Shown piece by piece: positions 17,431-25,794 of a DNA stretch of 64,000 nucleotides. Position numbers and translations under genes: made by a program. The stretch's first letter is position 1; the number at the start of each line of letters is the position of its first letter. The notes beneath the pieces were generated by a model, which saw only the letters and a list, made by a program, of their open reading frames with translations, had not been told where the DNA came from and did not search any database. Location: contig NZ_JAHQZR010000003.1 in the NCBI RefSeq assembly GCF_019049105.1, positions 186,001 to 250,000 on the forward strand, written 5' to 3'. Source of the DNA: Leucobacter chinensis. Lineage in GTDB: Bacteria > Actinomycetota > Actinomycetes > Actinomycetales > Microbacteriaceae.

Positions 17431-18441
17431 CTACGAGAACTGCTCTTCGATGATGTCGAGCAGGGCGAGCGCCTTGTCGTAGTCGCCGCGCACCGTCCAG
17501 TACGGCAGGTCGTAGGCGTGATCGTCAGAGAAAGCCTTGGTGCCGGCCCAGACGGGCTGCTTCGCGAGCGTCGCAACATCGGTTGTGTCGGTGTTGAAGC
17601 CCGTGATGAAGAGGGTTGGAACGTCTGCGAGCAGCTGGCCGACCTGTTCGGTCGAGAGCGTCGCCATGTCGCCACCCGGGTTGTAGGGCTCGAGGCCGTG
17701 CTCTTCAACGAGCGGTGCTGCGGTGAAGCCGAGCGCCTCAAGCTCCTGCGGCAGGCCGGTGTCTTCGAAGAGGAGGTACGGGGTACCGTCAGAGGTGATC
17801 GTGAGAACCGACGCCGGTGAGGCTGGCACGTCGATAGCTGCCTTCACCTCGGCAACACGATCTTCGTAGGCCTTAAGACGGTCGGCGTAATCGTCGGCGC
17901 GACCGAAGAGATCGTCGGCGATGAACTCGAACTGCTCCTGCCAGGTCGTGAGGTCTTTGTTCACGATAACGGTCGGCGCGATTTGCGAGAGCTGGTCGTA
18001 GCCCTTCGAAGCGAGGCCACCGGGCAGGCCCATGCCGCCGGCAACAATGAGATCGGGCTCGAGCTCAAGAATGGCCTCGAGGTCGAAGCCGTCCATGCCC
18101 CAGGTGATGAACTCGGTGTCGTTCTTCTTCGGGCCGTCGCCCCACATCTCAGAGAAGCCGGCCTCGTGGTCGAAGTCTTCTGAGGTGGTTCCGACGACGG
18201 GCACGTCAAGATCGTAGAGGTAACCGGCGAGTGCATAGTTGAGCACGACGACGCGCTCGGGAACGGCGGGCACCGTGACCTCGCCCTGTTCGGTCGTGAC
18301 CGTGCGCTCGGTAGCCTCGGCGGTTTCGGCGGCCTGGGTTTCGGCAGGCTTCTCTGACGACGAGCAGCCGGTGAGCAGCACCGAGGCGCCGAGCAGGGCC
18401 GCGATGACGGGAACGAGTGGGTTTCGGGAACGCAAAAGCAT
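17431..18441 (-). CDS. Iron-siderophore substrate-binding lipoprotein
   Basis: Periplasmic-binding-protein-like lipoprotein (FepB/FecB/FhuD fold) of 336 residues. I choose the ATG at 18439-18441, preceded by AGAGAGAAG; an in-frame start at 18480 would add 13 residues. The signal peptide ends in the lipobox LLTGC at about residue 26. Landmarks are PERVVVLNYALAGYLYDL and LEAILELEPDLIVAGG, the usual two motifs of the family. It is the first gene of the siderophore operon, with an iron-box-like site about 75-92 bp upstream. Confidence 0.9.
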   Translation of the reverse strand: MLLRSRNPLVPVIAALLGASVLLTGCSSSEKPAETQAAETAEATERTVTTEQGEVTVPAVPERVVVLNYALAGYLYDLDVPVVGTTSEDFDHEAGFSEMWGDGPKKNDTEFITWGMDGFDLEAILELEPDLIVAGGMGLPGGLASKGYDQLSQIAPTVIVNKDLTTWQEQFEFIADDLFGRADDYADRLKAYEDRVAEVKAAIDVPASPASVLTITSDGTPYLLFEDTGLPQELEALGFTAAPLVEEHGLEPYNPGGDMATLSTEQVGQLLADVPTLFITGFNTDTTDVATLAKQPVWAGTKAFSDDHAYDLPYWTVRGDYDKALALLDIIEEQFS

Positions 18442-18515
18442 AAGCTTCTCTCTTGGGATAATCAGTGAGGTGCGAGACATCTCGGGGGCAGGTCGCAGCC
18501 CCGCTTCATATGATG

Positions 18516-18533
18516 TTAGTTAGGCTACACTTA
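18516..18533. promoter_or_regulatory. DtxR/IdeR-like iron box
   Basis: TTAGTTAGGCTACACTTA resembles the DtxR/IdeR operator (TTAGGTTAGGCTAACCTAA), with an intact GTTAGGCTA core and a degenerate right half. It sits between the siderophore binding-protein gene and the divergent AraC gene, the expected place for iron-dependent repression of the uptake operon. Confidence 0.6.
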
Positions 18534-18666
18534 CCAAACCGCTCGAGAAAGGCGAAAGTCATGCTTTGCGACACCAAGCCGACACCGGGTTCGAACCGGC
18601 ACGACATCGGCACGCAAACCGGCGGTTTTAGCCCAGCAGTGGCGGCGAAACCGAGGAGCTGGGCCG

Positions 18667-19425
18667 TTGCTGCGCGCTGACCTGCTGTCGGTGGTTCCCG
18701 AGAACGCCGTGCGTTTTCTCGGCCATGAGACCCACTCGCACGAGTACCCGCATCTCATTCACGTCGTGAGCGGCGCGGCCGACCTCGTCGTCGAGGGCCG
18801 CCCCATTCGCCTCGGCCCGAAAGAAAACCTCTGGCTCGCGCCCAATGTCGAGCACTCGGCGAGATACACGCAAGAGAGCGTCGTGTTTGGCCCGTTCCTC
18901 TCGCCGCAAACGATCCCACCGAACCCCATCCAGCTACTCGGCATCGTTCCCGACCTCACACGACTCGTCGCAACGATTCTTGGCGCCGGGCCGCGCACCC
19001 GCGAAGAGGTGCACGTGTTTCGCGTCGCCATCGACGAGGTGCTGAGCACCATGCGGCTCGACTGCTTTCCGCTGCTCACCCCCGCGCACCCGGCAGCGAG
19101 GGCGGTTGCACAGGCGTGCATCGCGAGTTCCTCGACACTCAACGAGCTCGCGGCCCTCGCCGGCACGAGCCCCCGCCACATGCAGCGCCTCTTTCGCGAC
19201 GAAACCGGCCTCTCGTTCACGAGCTGGCGAGCGCGGGCAAGGCTCAACGTCGCGGTCGCGCGGCTTCGAGGGGGCACGAGCCTGCAGGCGGCGGCCACGG
19301 CATCAGGCTACGCGAGCCGGGCGGGGCTGCTCAAGGCGCTCAGTCGCGAGACCGGCATCGAGCGCGACGAGCTGTCACGCGATGCGCTCGGCGCCGTCGA
19401 GCGCTGGGCTACCACGGGCGCCTGA
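18667..19425 (+). CDS. AraC family transcriptional regulator
   Basis: Regulator of 252 residues: an N-terminal cupin-like sensing domain (HEYPHLIHVVSGAADLVVEG, residues about 25-75) and two C-terminal AraC helix-turn-helices (TLNELAALAGTSPRHMQRLF and SLQAAATASGYASRAGLLKA). No ATG or GTG is available at this end of the frame; the start is a TTG at 18667 supported by GAGGAG at 18653-18658. It is divergent from the siderophore uptake operon and, like YbtA or PchR, may activate it when siderophore is present; that role is inferred from position. Confidence 0.85.
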   Translation: MLRADLLSVVPENAVRFLGHETHSHEYPHLIHVVSGAADLVVEGRPIRLGPKENLWLAPNVEHSARYTQESVVFGPFLSPQTIPPNPIQLLGIVPDLTRLVATILGAGPRTREEVHVFRVAIDEVLSTMRLDCFPLLTPAHPAARAVAQACIASSSTLNELAALAGTSPRHMQRLFRDETGLSFTSWRARARLNVAVARLRGGTSLQAAATASGYASRAGLLKALSRETGIERDELSRDALGAVERWATTGA

Positions 19426-19442
19426 GCGCATCGACTCCTGCG

Positions 19443-21209
19443 TTACTCCCAGGCGAGCGCGAGGCCAGTAGCGGCACCCGGCAGGGTCGCCACCACTCGC
19501 TCTGCGCCGCTGCCGAGATCGATCTGCCTGATCGCACCCGACAGATCGGCGACGTAGGCCGCGTGGTGCACCGTGTCGAGGGCGAGGCCGATCGCCTCGT
19601 CGAAGCCGCGCGACAAGATCGCGGGGCGCCAGCCCTTGGCACCGGCCTCGGGAATGGGCGCGCGGTTCAGCGTGTTACCGTCGGTTCCCTCACCGCGGTC
19701 GCTCCAGTACAGCATGCGGGCCGCGGCGTCGATCTCAAGGTCGATCGGCTCGGGCAGGCCGCTCCAGAGGGTCTCGATGTCGGTGCGCGTCGCGGCCGTC
19801 TCGCCCTCGGGCAGTTCGAGTGAAGCGCGCAGAATACGCCCCTCTGCGGCCCCGGTCGCACCCTTCTGCGTCCAGAACAGCTCACCGGCCTCGGGGTCGA
19901 CGGCGATGCCAACGCACCACTCCTGCACCTCGGTCTCACCCGTTCCCCTCGTGTCGACGAGGCGCGTGAGGCCACTTCCGTCGGCCTCGGCACGGTAAAT
20001 CCCGCGGCCCTCGCGGTCGCTCCAGAAGAGGCGGCCGGTGGCCGGGTCGCTCGTGATCTGCTTGCCCGTGGTGAACGAGCCGCGCGGCACGATGACCTGC
20101 GCCGATCCGCCGCCCAGCGAAATGCGCTGAACCGAACCGTTGACGGTCGCGAATTCGGGCTCTTGGCCAGCCTTCGCCTCGCCATCGGGCTCACCCATGC
20201 AGGTGAAGGTGATGTGGCCGGCCTTCGTATCGACGACGAGGCCGTCGGGAGCCTCGGTGAGCCCCGTGTGCAGTTGCGTGACCTCGCCCGTGTGCGGATC
20301 GACCCGATTAACACTGCCCTCAAGCACGTCGAGGGCGTACAGCACCGGTCGCAATTGCTCGGCGCCAACCGATCCGCGCACGGCGCGCGTGATGCGGTCG
20401 CGGCGTTCGGCACGCGATGCGTAGGTGTCGGCGACGCCATAGGCATCTTCGACCTGTTGTACGAGCGCGTCTCGGTCGGCATCGCTCATGTCGGGGCGGT
20501 GCAGCTCGATCGCGTCGAGCGCCTTGCCGACGTGCTCGATGATGTGGCGCAGGCCAGCCGGGCCGCCGCCCAGGTGTGAAGCCTCGAGCACGCCGATCGA
20601 AGCCCAGCGCAGGCCGAGCGACTCCTGGAAGATGATGTCGAAGGCGCGCGCGTCAACGACACCGTGCTTGATGAGCCACATGGCCTCATCGAGCACGGCC
20701 TTCTGCACGCGGTTGCCGACGAAGCCGGGAATCTCGCGCTGCAGCGCAACGGGAACCTTGCCGATGTCACGGTAGATGCGCTCGGCGCGCTTCACGAGCT
20801 CGTCACGGGTTGTGGGCCCCGGCACGATCTCGACGAGCGGCATGATCTGCGGCGGGTTGTAGGGGTGGCCGACGAGAATCTGGTCGGTGCGCTCGTTGCC
20901 GTCGGCGAGGAGCGACGGGAGCAGGCTCGAGGTCGACGACGCGATGATCGTGTCATCAGATGCCGCGGCAGCGATCTGGCCGAGCAGGTCGCGCTTGATA
21001 TCGAGGCGCTCTGGGCCGTTCTCTTGCACGAGGTCGGCGCCGCGCACGGCATCTTCGATCGACGACGCAACCTCGAAGCCGCGCCCCTCGGGCACCGCGT
21101 CGGGCGAAACGTCAAAGATCGAGACCTCCCACCCGCTCTCGAGAAATAGTTCTGCCCACGACAGGCCGATGACTCCGGCCCCAATGATGGCTACGCGTGA
21201 CTCAGACAT
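19443..21209 (-). CDS. 3-hydroxyacyl-CoA dehydrogenase-type enzyme fused to a YWTD-like beta-propeller
   Basis: Protein of 588 residues with two unrelated parts. Residues 1-280 form a 3-hydroxyacyl-CoA/carnitine dehydrogenase-like enzyme: NAD loop GAGVIG (10-15), SSTSSLLPS, the catalytic-region motif GHPYNPPQIMPLVEIVPG and EIPGFVGNRVQ. Residues 285-588 form a six-bladed propeller with repeats like those of LDL-receptor class B or SMP-30 proteins: LFWSDREGRGIYRA, LFWTQKG, LYWSDRGEG and AYVADLSGAIRQID. The gene follows a TetR gene by 37 nt on the same strand. The substrate is unknown; the propeller could bind or hydrolyse a linked substrate such as a lactone. Confidence 0.85.
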   Translation of the reverse strand: MSESRVAIIGAGVIGLSWAELFLESGWEVSIFDVSPDAVPEGRGFEVASSIEDAVRGADLVQENGPERLDIKRDLLGQIAAAASDDTIIASSTSSLLPSLLADGNERTDQILVGHPYNPPQIMPLVEIVPGPTTRDELVKRAERIYRDIGKVPVALQREIPGFVGNRVQKAVLDEAMWLIKHGVVDARAFDIIFQESLGLRWASIGVLEASHLGGGPAGLRHIIEHVGKALDAIELHRPDMSDADRDALVQQVEDAYGVADTYASRAERRDRITRAVRGSVGAEQLRPVLYALDVLEGSVNRVDPHTGEVTQLHTGLTEAPDGLVVDTKAGHITFTCMGEPDGEAKAGQEPEFATVNGSVQRISLGGGSAQVIVPRGSFTTGKQITSDPATGRLFWSDREGRGIYRAEADGSGLTRLVDTRGTGETEVQEWCVGIAVDPEAGELFWTQKGATGAAEGRILRASLELPEGETAATRTDIETLWSGLPEPIDLEIDAAARMLYWSDRGEGTDGNTLNRAPIPEAGAKGWRPAILSRGFDEAIGLALDTVHHAAYVADLSGAIRQIDLGSGAERVVATLPGAATGLALAWE

Positions 21210-21246
21210 GAGTGCTCACCCTTTCTTTTCTGTGTGGTCGCCTCGG

Positions 21247-21945
21247 CTAGTGGGCCGGCTGATGGCCGGTCAACACCCCCCGAAGCGCTGTGAGTATGGC
21301 ATCTCGCCGCAGTCGCGGCGGGCTGTCAACGAATGGTCCCTGCAGCACCGAGCCGACGTGGCAGGCGATGACGATGCGGGTGGCCTCGTCGGCGTCGGGC
21401 ACGAGCGCCGCGCCCACGGCTCGGGCAACGCCCTCGAGCACCGGAACGACCTGGCGCTGAAATGCCTCGCCGTGGCCCTTCAGCACCTCGGCCATGTCGG
21501 GGTCTGACCAGGCGCGCAACCCGAAGAGCGCCCGCAGCGCATACCACTGGGTGTCTGCGGGAATGACGCGCAGCATCTCGTCGGCCGCCGCCTCAAGAAC
21601 GGCCTCGCGGCCACGCGCGGCCGCAGGAACGGCCTGGTCAAAGCTCGCCATGCCGCTCAAGACCTCTTCGGTCTTGCGCTCGTACAGGGCAAAGAACACG
21701 TCGTCGACGGTCTTGAAGTTCGAGTAGAAGGCGCCGCGCGTGAAGCCGGCCCGCTTGCAAATCTCGTCGATCGAGGCGCTCGGCACGCCCCTCGCCGCAA
21801 AGATCGCCTCGGCAGCATCGATGAGGGCGGCCCTGGTGTGCACGCGTGCCCTCGGCACCGACTGGCCCGCGCGAGACCCCTCGTTCGCTGCCGTCTGGCC
21901 AGCAGATGCGACCCCAGTGTCGCCCCGTGACTCACCCGTATTCAT
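21247..21945 (-). CDS. TetR family transcriptional regulator
   Basis: Regulator of 232 residues with a disordered Gly/Ser/Ala N-terminus of about 35 residues. The TetR helix-turn-helix follows (ALIDAAEAIFAARGVPSASIDEICKRAGFTRGAFYSNF, residues about 40-77, cited as a landmark) and then a C-terminal ligand-binding region. RBS GAGGGGA precedes the ATG. It lies between two dehydrogenase genes, divergent from 22041-22916, and a palindrome sits in the shared gap. It most likely represses both dehydrogenase genes until their substrate or its CoA ester is present. Confidence 0.88.
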   Translation of the reverse strand: MNTGESRGDTGVASAGQTAANEGSRAGQSVPRARVHTRAALIDAAEAIFAARGVPSASIDEICKRAGFTRGAFYSNFKTVDDVFFALYERKTEEVLSGMASFDQAVPAAARGREAVLEAAADEMLRVIPADTQWYALRALFGLRAWSDPDMAEVLKGHGEAFQRQVVPVLEGVARAVGAALVPDADEATRIVIACHVGSVLQGPFVDSPPRLRRDAILTALRGVLTGHQPAH

Positions 21946-21986
21946 TGCTGATTCCCCTCACAGAAACTCGATGCATAATGTACTCA

Positions 21987-21999
21987 ATACAGATTGTAT
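21987..21999. promoter_or_regulatory. TetR operator candidate
   Basis: ATACAGATTGTAT is a palindrome with ATACA/TGTAT arms around GAT, set in the 95-bp gap between the TetR gene and the divergent dehydrogenase gene. The form and position fit autoregulation by the adjacent TetR protein. Confidence 0.5.
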
Positions 22000-22040
22000 C
22001 GAGAAACCATGGTGATTGCACCAACGATTGGAGAGATATC

Positions 22041-22916
22041 ATGAAGTTTTCGCTACCGGCCAATGTTTCTGAGCGCCCCATTGTGGTCGTGGGCGCTGGC
22101 ACCCTCGGCCGCCGCATCGCAGCCGTCTTTGCCGCGGGCGGGTCTGACGTGCGCATCGCCGACCTGCAAGAGGCCCAGCGCGACGCAGCCCTCGCCTACA
22201 TCGACGAAGCGCTGCCAGAACTGAGCGAGCGCCTCACCAAGCAGGGCAAGGGCGCCACCGCGGGCAAGGTCACCGCGACCGAGCAGGTCGCCGACGCGCT
22301 GCCTGGTGCATGGCTCGTGGTCGAGGCCGTTCCCGAGCGCCTCGACATCAAGCGCCCGCTCTTTGGCCAGCTCGATGAGCTCGCCGACGACGACGCGCTG
22401 CTCGCGACAAACTCGTCGTCATACGCCTCACGCCTCGTCATCGACGAGGTCAAGAACCCCGAGCGCGTGTTCAACATGCACTTCGCGATGCCCCCGGCAA
22501 GCATGGCGGTCGAGCTCATGAGCGACGGCCAAACAACCGAAGGCCTGCTCGACGACGTCGCCGAAGAGCTCCGCCGCTTCGGTCTCGAGCCCTTCATCGC
22601 GCACGCCGAGAGCACCGGCTTCATCTTCAACCGCATCTGGGCGGCCATCAAGCGCGAGTCGCTCGCCGTTGTCGAAGAGGGTGTCAGCACGCCCGAAGAC
22701 GTCGACGCGATTATGAAGGCCAACATGGGCCTCGCGGCGGGCCCCTTCGCCCTCATGGACCAGGTGGGTCTCGACGTCGTGCTCGACATCGAGGAGCACT
22801 ACGCGGCCGAGACCCCGACCCTGCCCCAGGGCCCGCGCGACCTGCTGCACCGCTACGTCGACGCCGGCAAGCTCGGGCGCAAGAGCGGCGAGGGCTTCTA
22901 CTCGTACGACGAGTAA
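22041..22916 (+). CDS. 3-hydroxyacyl-CoA dehydrogenase family protein
   Basis: NAD-dependent dehydrogenase of 291 residues. I choose the ATG at 22041 because GGAGAG lies 5-10 nt upstream and the protein then begins directly before the NAD motif GAGTLG (18-23). Further landmarks are VVEAVPERLDIKRPLFGQL, the active-site segment NMHFAMPPASMAVEL and the C-terminal GKLGRKSGEGFYSY, which is the classic end of the 3HCDH domain. It is paired with the propeller-fusion dehydrogenase across the TetR gene. The natural substrate is unknown. Confidence 0.88.
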   Translation: MKFSLPANVSERPIVVVGAGTLGRRIAAVFAAGGSDVRIADLQEAQRDAALAYIDEALPELSERLTKQGKGATAGKVTATEQVADALPGAWLVVEAVPERLDIKRPLFGQLDELADDDALLATNSSSYASRLVIDEVKNPERVFNMHFAMPPASMAVELMSDGQTTEGLLDDVAEELRRFGLEPFIAHAESTGFIFNRIWAAIKRESLAVVEEGVSTPEDVDAIMKANMGLAAGPFALMDQVGLDVVLDIEEHYAAETPTLPQGPRDLLHRYVDAGKLGRKSGEGFYSYDE

Positions 22917-22949
22917 GCCGTCGCGGCGTAATCACGGTACCCAAAGAAT

Positions 22950-22982
22950 GATGGCCCGGCTGTTTCGAACAGCCGGGCCATC
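22950..22982. terminator. Bidirectional hairpin terminator
   Basis: A 15-bp perfect stem (22950-22964 with 22968-22982) with core GGCCCGGCTGTT and a 3-nt loop lies between two convergent genes, followed by CTCTTTGT on the plus strand and AAAGA before the stem. It fits termination in both directions. Confidence 0.75.
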
Positions 22983-22999
22983 ACTCTTTGTAAAACGCC

Positions 23000-23743
23000 T
23001 TAGAGCCTGCCAGATTCGAGTACCTGCTTGAGGAAGGCACGGGTGCGCTCCTCGCGTGGGTCTTCGAAGATTTGCGAGGGCGGGCCCTCTTCGAGAATGC
23101 GTCCCTGCTCAAGAAAGACAACCTTGTCGGCGACTTCTTTTGCAAACGTCATCTCGTGCGTGGCGAGCAGCATCGTGAGCCCCTCAGAGGCGAGTGTGCG
23201 CACGATGCTCAGCACCTCGTTTACGAGCTCTGGATCGAGCGCCGACGTGATCTCGTCGAGCAACAGCACTTCGGTCTTCATCGCGATGGCGCGAACGATC
23301 GCAACGCGCTGTTGCTGCCCACCCGAGAGCTGATCAGGGTAGTAGTCGGCACGGTGGTCGAGGTTCACCTTTTTCAGCAGCTCGTGCGCCTCTTCACGCG
23401 CGGTCGCCTTATCGACGCCGAGCAGCTTCATGGGAGCGAGCGCGATATTGTCGAGCACGGTCATGTGCGGAAACAGGTTGAACGACTGGAACACCATGCC
23501 AACCTTGCGGCGCAGGCGGTTGACGTCGATCCCGGGCCCCGAGACGACATCGCCGTCGACGATGATCTTGCCCTCTTGAATCTCTTCGAGCGCATTGACG
23601 CAGCGCAAGAGGGTTGATTTGCCCGACCCCGAGGCTCCGATGAGGCACACGACCTCGTGCTTGTTCGCCTCGAAGTTGATGCCCTTGAGCACCTCGTTCT
23701 CGCCGTACCGCTTATGGACGTTGTCAAAGGTAATAAAGCTCAT
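23000..23743 (-). CDS. Polar amino acid ABC transporter ATPase
   Basis: ABC ATPase of the GlnQ/HisP family, 247 residues. Walker A is GASGSGKST (36-44), the signature LSGGQQQRVAIVRAIAM, and Walker B VLLLDEITSALDPELV. The last has ITSALD in place of the usual PTSALD, a variant found in some amino acid importers. Translation is coupled to the permease gene through a 1-nt overlap (TGATG). It ends the operon 26580-23000. Confidence 0.9.
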   Translation of the reverse strand: MSFITFDNVHKRYGENEVLKGINFEANKHEVVCLIGASGSGKSTLLRCVNALEEIQEGKIIVDGDVVSGPGIDVNRLRRKVGMVFQSFNLFPHMTVLDNIALAPMKLLGVDKATAREEAHELLKKVNLDHRADYYPDQLSGGQQQRVAIVRAIAMKTEVLLLDEITSALDPELVNEVLSIVRTLASEGLTMLLATHEMTFAKEVADKVVFLEQGRILEEGPPSQIFEDPREERTRAFLKQVLESGRL

Positions 23744-24858
23744 CAGGCAGCTCCCCTCAGCTTCTTGCCGCGCTCAAGCCACCAGTCGACAAGACGCGTC
23801 TGCGGAATGGTGACGACGACGAACAGAATCGCGACGATCGTCACTGACGACAGGTTGTACTGCGTCGCCGAGACATACTTCGCCTGGTTGAATGCATCCA
23901 TCGCACCGATGACGTTCACGAGCGCAGTATCTTTCTGTAGCCCGATGAACATCGTGAGCAGCGGCGGAATCACCGTGCGCACCGCCTGCGGCAGCACCAC
24001 GAGGCGCATCGTCTGTGCGAACGAAAAGCCGAGCGAGCGTGAGGCCGAGAACTGCGACTGGTGAATCGACTCGATGCCAGCGCGGTAGGTCTCAGCGACG
24101 TACGCGCTGTAGGTGAGTGCGAGCGCAATGATCGCAAACCAGGTCGGTGAGAGATCTTTCAAGAACGGAATGCCGGCGAGCGGCAACCCGAAGCCAATGA
24201 GGTAGATCACGATGATCGCGGGAACCGCGCGCATCACGTCGATATAGGCAATAGCAAGCCAGCGGATCGGCGCGCCCGCCCGGCCCGGCAGCATTCTCGC
24301 GACCGCGAGAGCGAGGCCGAAGACAAGCACGATGATCTCAGCGACGACGGCGATGAAGATGTTCATGCCGAACGCCTTGCCCACGACCCCAGCAGTGCTG
24401 CTGATGATGTCCCACCTGAGGAACGTCTTCTGCACGCTCGCGTCGTTTGAGACGAGCAAGAGGAAGAACCCGGTGAGCACTCCGAGCGCAACGAGAATGC
24501 CGAGCGATGTGAGCGCGAGTTCGCGTGAACGACTCGCGTTGGCACGGGCCTTCAGCACGTTGTCACTGTTCACGAGCTTGGCAGCTTTGAACGACTCGGC
24601 GCATGCTTTGAAGGCAAAGATGACGGGAACCGCCGCGAGCACGAGGCCCACGGTCATGAAGATCCATCCCGCGGTGCGAGCGGTTGTGCCCGCTTCAGCC
24701 GCCGTGAGACCTGTAGAGGCAAGCACGCCGATTCCAAAGAATGCAGCGAGGCTCGCGACCGTCGCGGTGATGGCGAGACCCCGTGACCGGGGCGGAGGGC
24801 TAAGCCTCAGCCCCGGCATGGTCTCAAGAACCGTTGTTGAGAGAGCTTCTTTTGACAT
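23743..24858 (-). CDS. Polar amino acid ABC transporter permease with N-terminal extension
   Basis: Permease of 371 residues, much longer than the usual 220-250 for the HisM/GlnP family. The last 210 residues are the canonical domain, with the EAA-type loop GIESIHQSQFSASRSLGFS...VLPQAVRTVIPPLL. The first 150 residues add about three extra membrane helices. It is the only permease in the unit, so the channel is probably a homodimer. It starts 9 nt after the binding-protein stop. Confidence 0.88.
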   Translation of the reverse strand: MSKEALSTTVLETMPGLRLSPPPRSRGLAITATVASLAAFFGIGVLASTGLTAAEAGTTARTAGWIFMTVGLVLAAVPVIFAFKACAESFKAAKLVNSDNVLKARANASRSRELALTSLGILVALGVLTGFFLLLVSNDASVQKTFLRWDIISSTAGVVGKAFGMNIFIAVVAEIIVLVFGLALAVARMLPGRAGAPIRWLAIAYIDVMRAVPAIIVIYLIGFGLPLAGIPFLKDLSPTWFAIIALALTYSAYVAETYRAGIESIHQSQFSASRSLGFSFAQTMRLVVLPQAVRTVIPPLLTMFIGLQKDTALVNVIGAMDAFNQAKYVSATQYNLSSVTIVAILFVVVTIPQTRLVDWWLERGKKLRGAA

Positions 24859-24867
24859 TGTTGAGTG

Positions 24868-25752
24868 TTAGTTCCAAACGGGAATCGTGTTCGGGTCAAC
24901 ACCGAACAGCGGGGTGAGCCACGTTGCCGAGAGCTCGTCGAAGGTGCCGTCTTGCTTCATGTCGGCGATGGCTGCGTTCACGGCCTCGAGGTTCGGGGTG
25001 CCCTTCGGCATGATGATGCCGTACTCCTGGTCGAGCTCGAACTGCCCGGTCACGACGAGCTCACCGTTCGAGGCCGCTGTGTTCGAGAGCGCGAGCGTCG
25101 TGTCGGTGACAACGGCGTCGACCTGACCAGCACGAAGTGCCGTGAACATCTCAGTCTCTGACTGGAACTGCTGAATACCGCCCGAGGGCTTCAGCGTATC
25201 GTTCACGTACTGCGAACCCATGTTGCCCTGCAGTACACCGATCTTCTTCTCGCCAACGTTGTCGACCGTCACATCAGCGCCATCTTTAATGGCGACGCCG
25301 AGGTTCGACTGGAAGTATGCGTCTGAGAAGTCGAAGACCTCTTTGCGAGGCTCGGTGATCGTGATGCTCGCGGTACCCATGTCGTAGTTGGTGTTACTTG
25401 CCGAGATGAGCTGATCCCACGACTGGTTTTGTACGGTGACCGACTCGAGGCCGGCACGGTGCGCAACGTTCGATGCGAGGCAGTACTCAAAACCACCGTT
25501 GATCGTCTCTGGGCTCGAGCCGTTCCACCAACCGTTGCTCGGAAGTACGGCCGCGACCGTGAGGGTGCCGTCGGCAACCGTATCGAGCTCAATCGAGCCG
25601 GCCTCGCCGGTAATGGTGCACTCGCCAAACGAGCCAGAGCTGGCCTCTGGCTTCTCGTTCTTTTCAGCCGGGGCATCTGACGAGCAGGCGACAAGGCCGA
25701 GGCCGAGGGTCGCAGCGACCGACAGTGTTGCAATGAGGTGTTTACGGGTCAT
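24868..25752 (-). CDS. Polar amino acid substrate-binding lipoprotein (family 3)
   Basis: Bacterial solute-binding protein family 3, 294 residues. The lipoprotein signal ends in GLVACSS with the lipidated Cys at about residue 23. The body shows features of the fold: GTLTVAAVLPSNGWW, MGTASITITEPRKEVFDFS and FTALRAGQVDAVVTDTTLAL. It feeds the single permease downstream. Linkage to a gamma-glutamyl hydrolase suggests a glutamate-, glutamine- or gamma-glutamyl-type ligand, but this is inference. Confidence 0.9.
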   Translation of the reverse strand: MTRKHLIATLSVAATLGLGLVACSSDAPAEKNEKPEASSGSFGECTITGEAGSIELDTVADGTLTVAAVLPSNGWWNGSSPETINGGFEYCLASNVAHRAGLESVTVQNQSWDQLISASNTNYDMGTASITITEPRKEVFDFSDAYFQSNLGVAIKDGADVTVDNVGEKKIGVLQGNMGSQYVNDTLKPSGGIQQFQSETEMFTALRAGQVDAVVTDTTLALSNTAASNGELVVTGQFELDQEYGIIMPKGTPNLEAVNAAIADMKQDGTFDELSATWLTPLFGVDPNTIPVWN

Positions 25753-25794
25753 GATGTTCTCCTTTGAATGCGGCCCGGGGTCGGGCCTGACCAG

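Noticed and set aside
18583-18600. tRNA T-arm-like sequence CCGGGTTCGAACCGG
   Set aside because: Only this arm resembles a tRNA; no acceptor, D or anticodon arms can be placed at the right distances, and it lies in the leader of the AraC gene.
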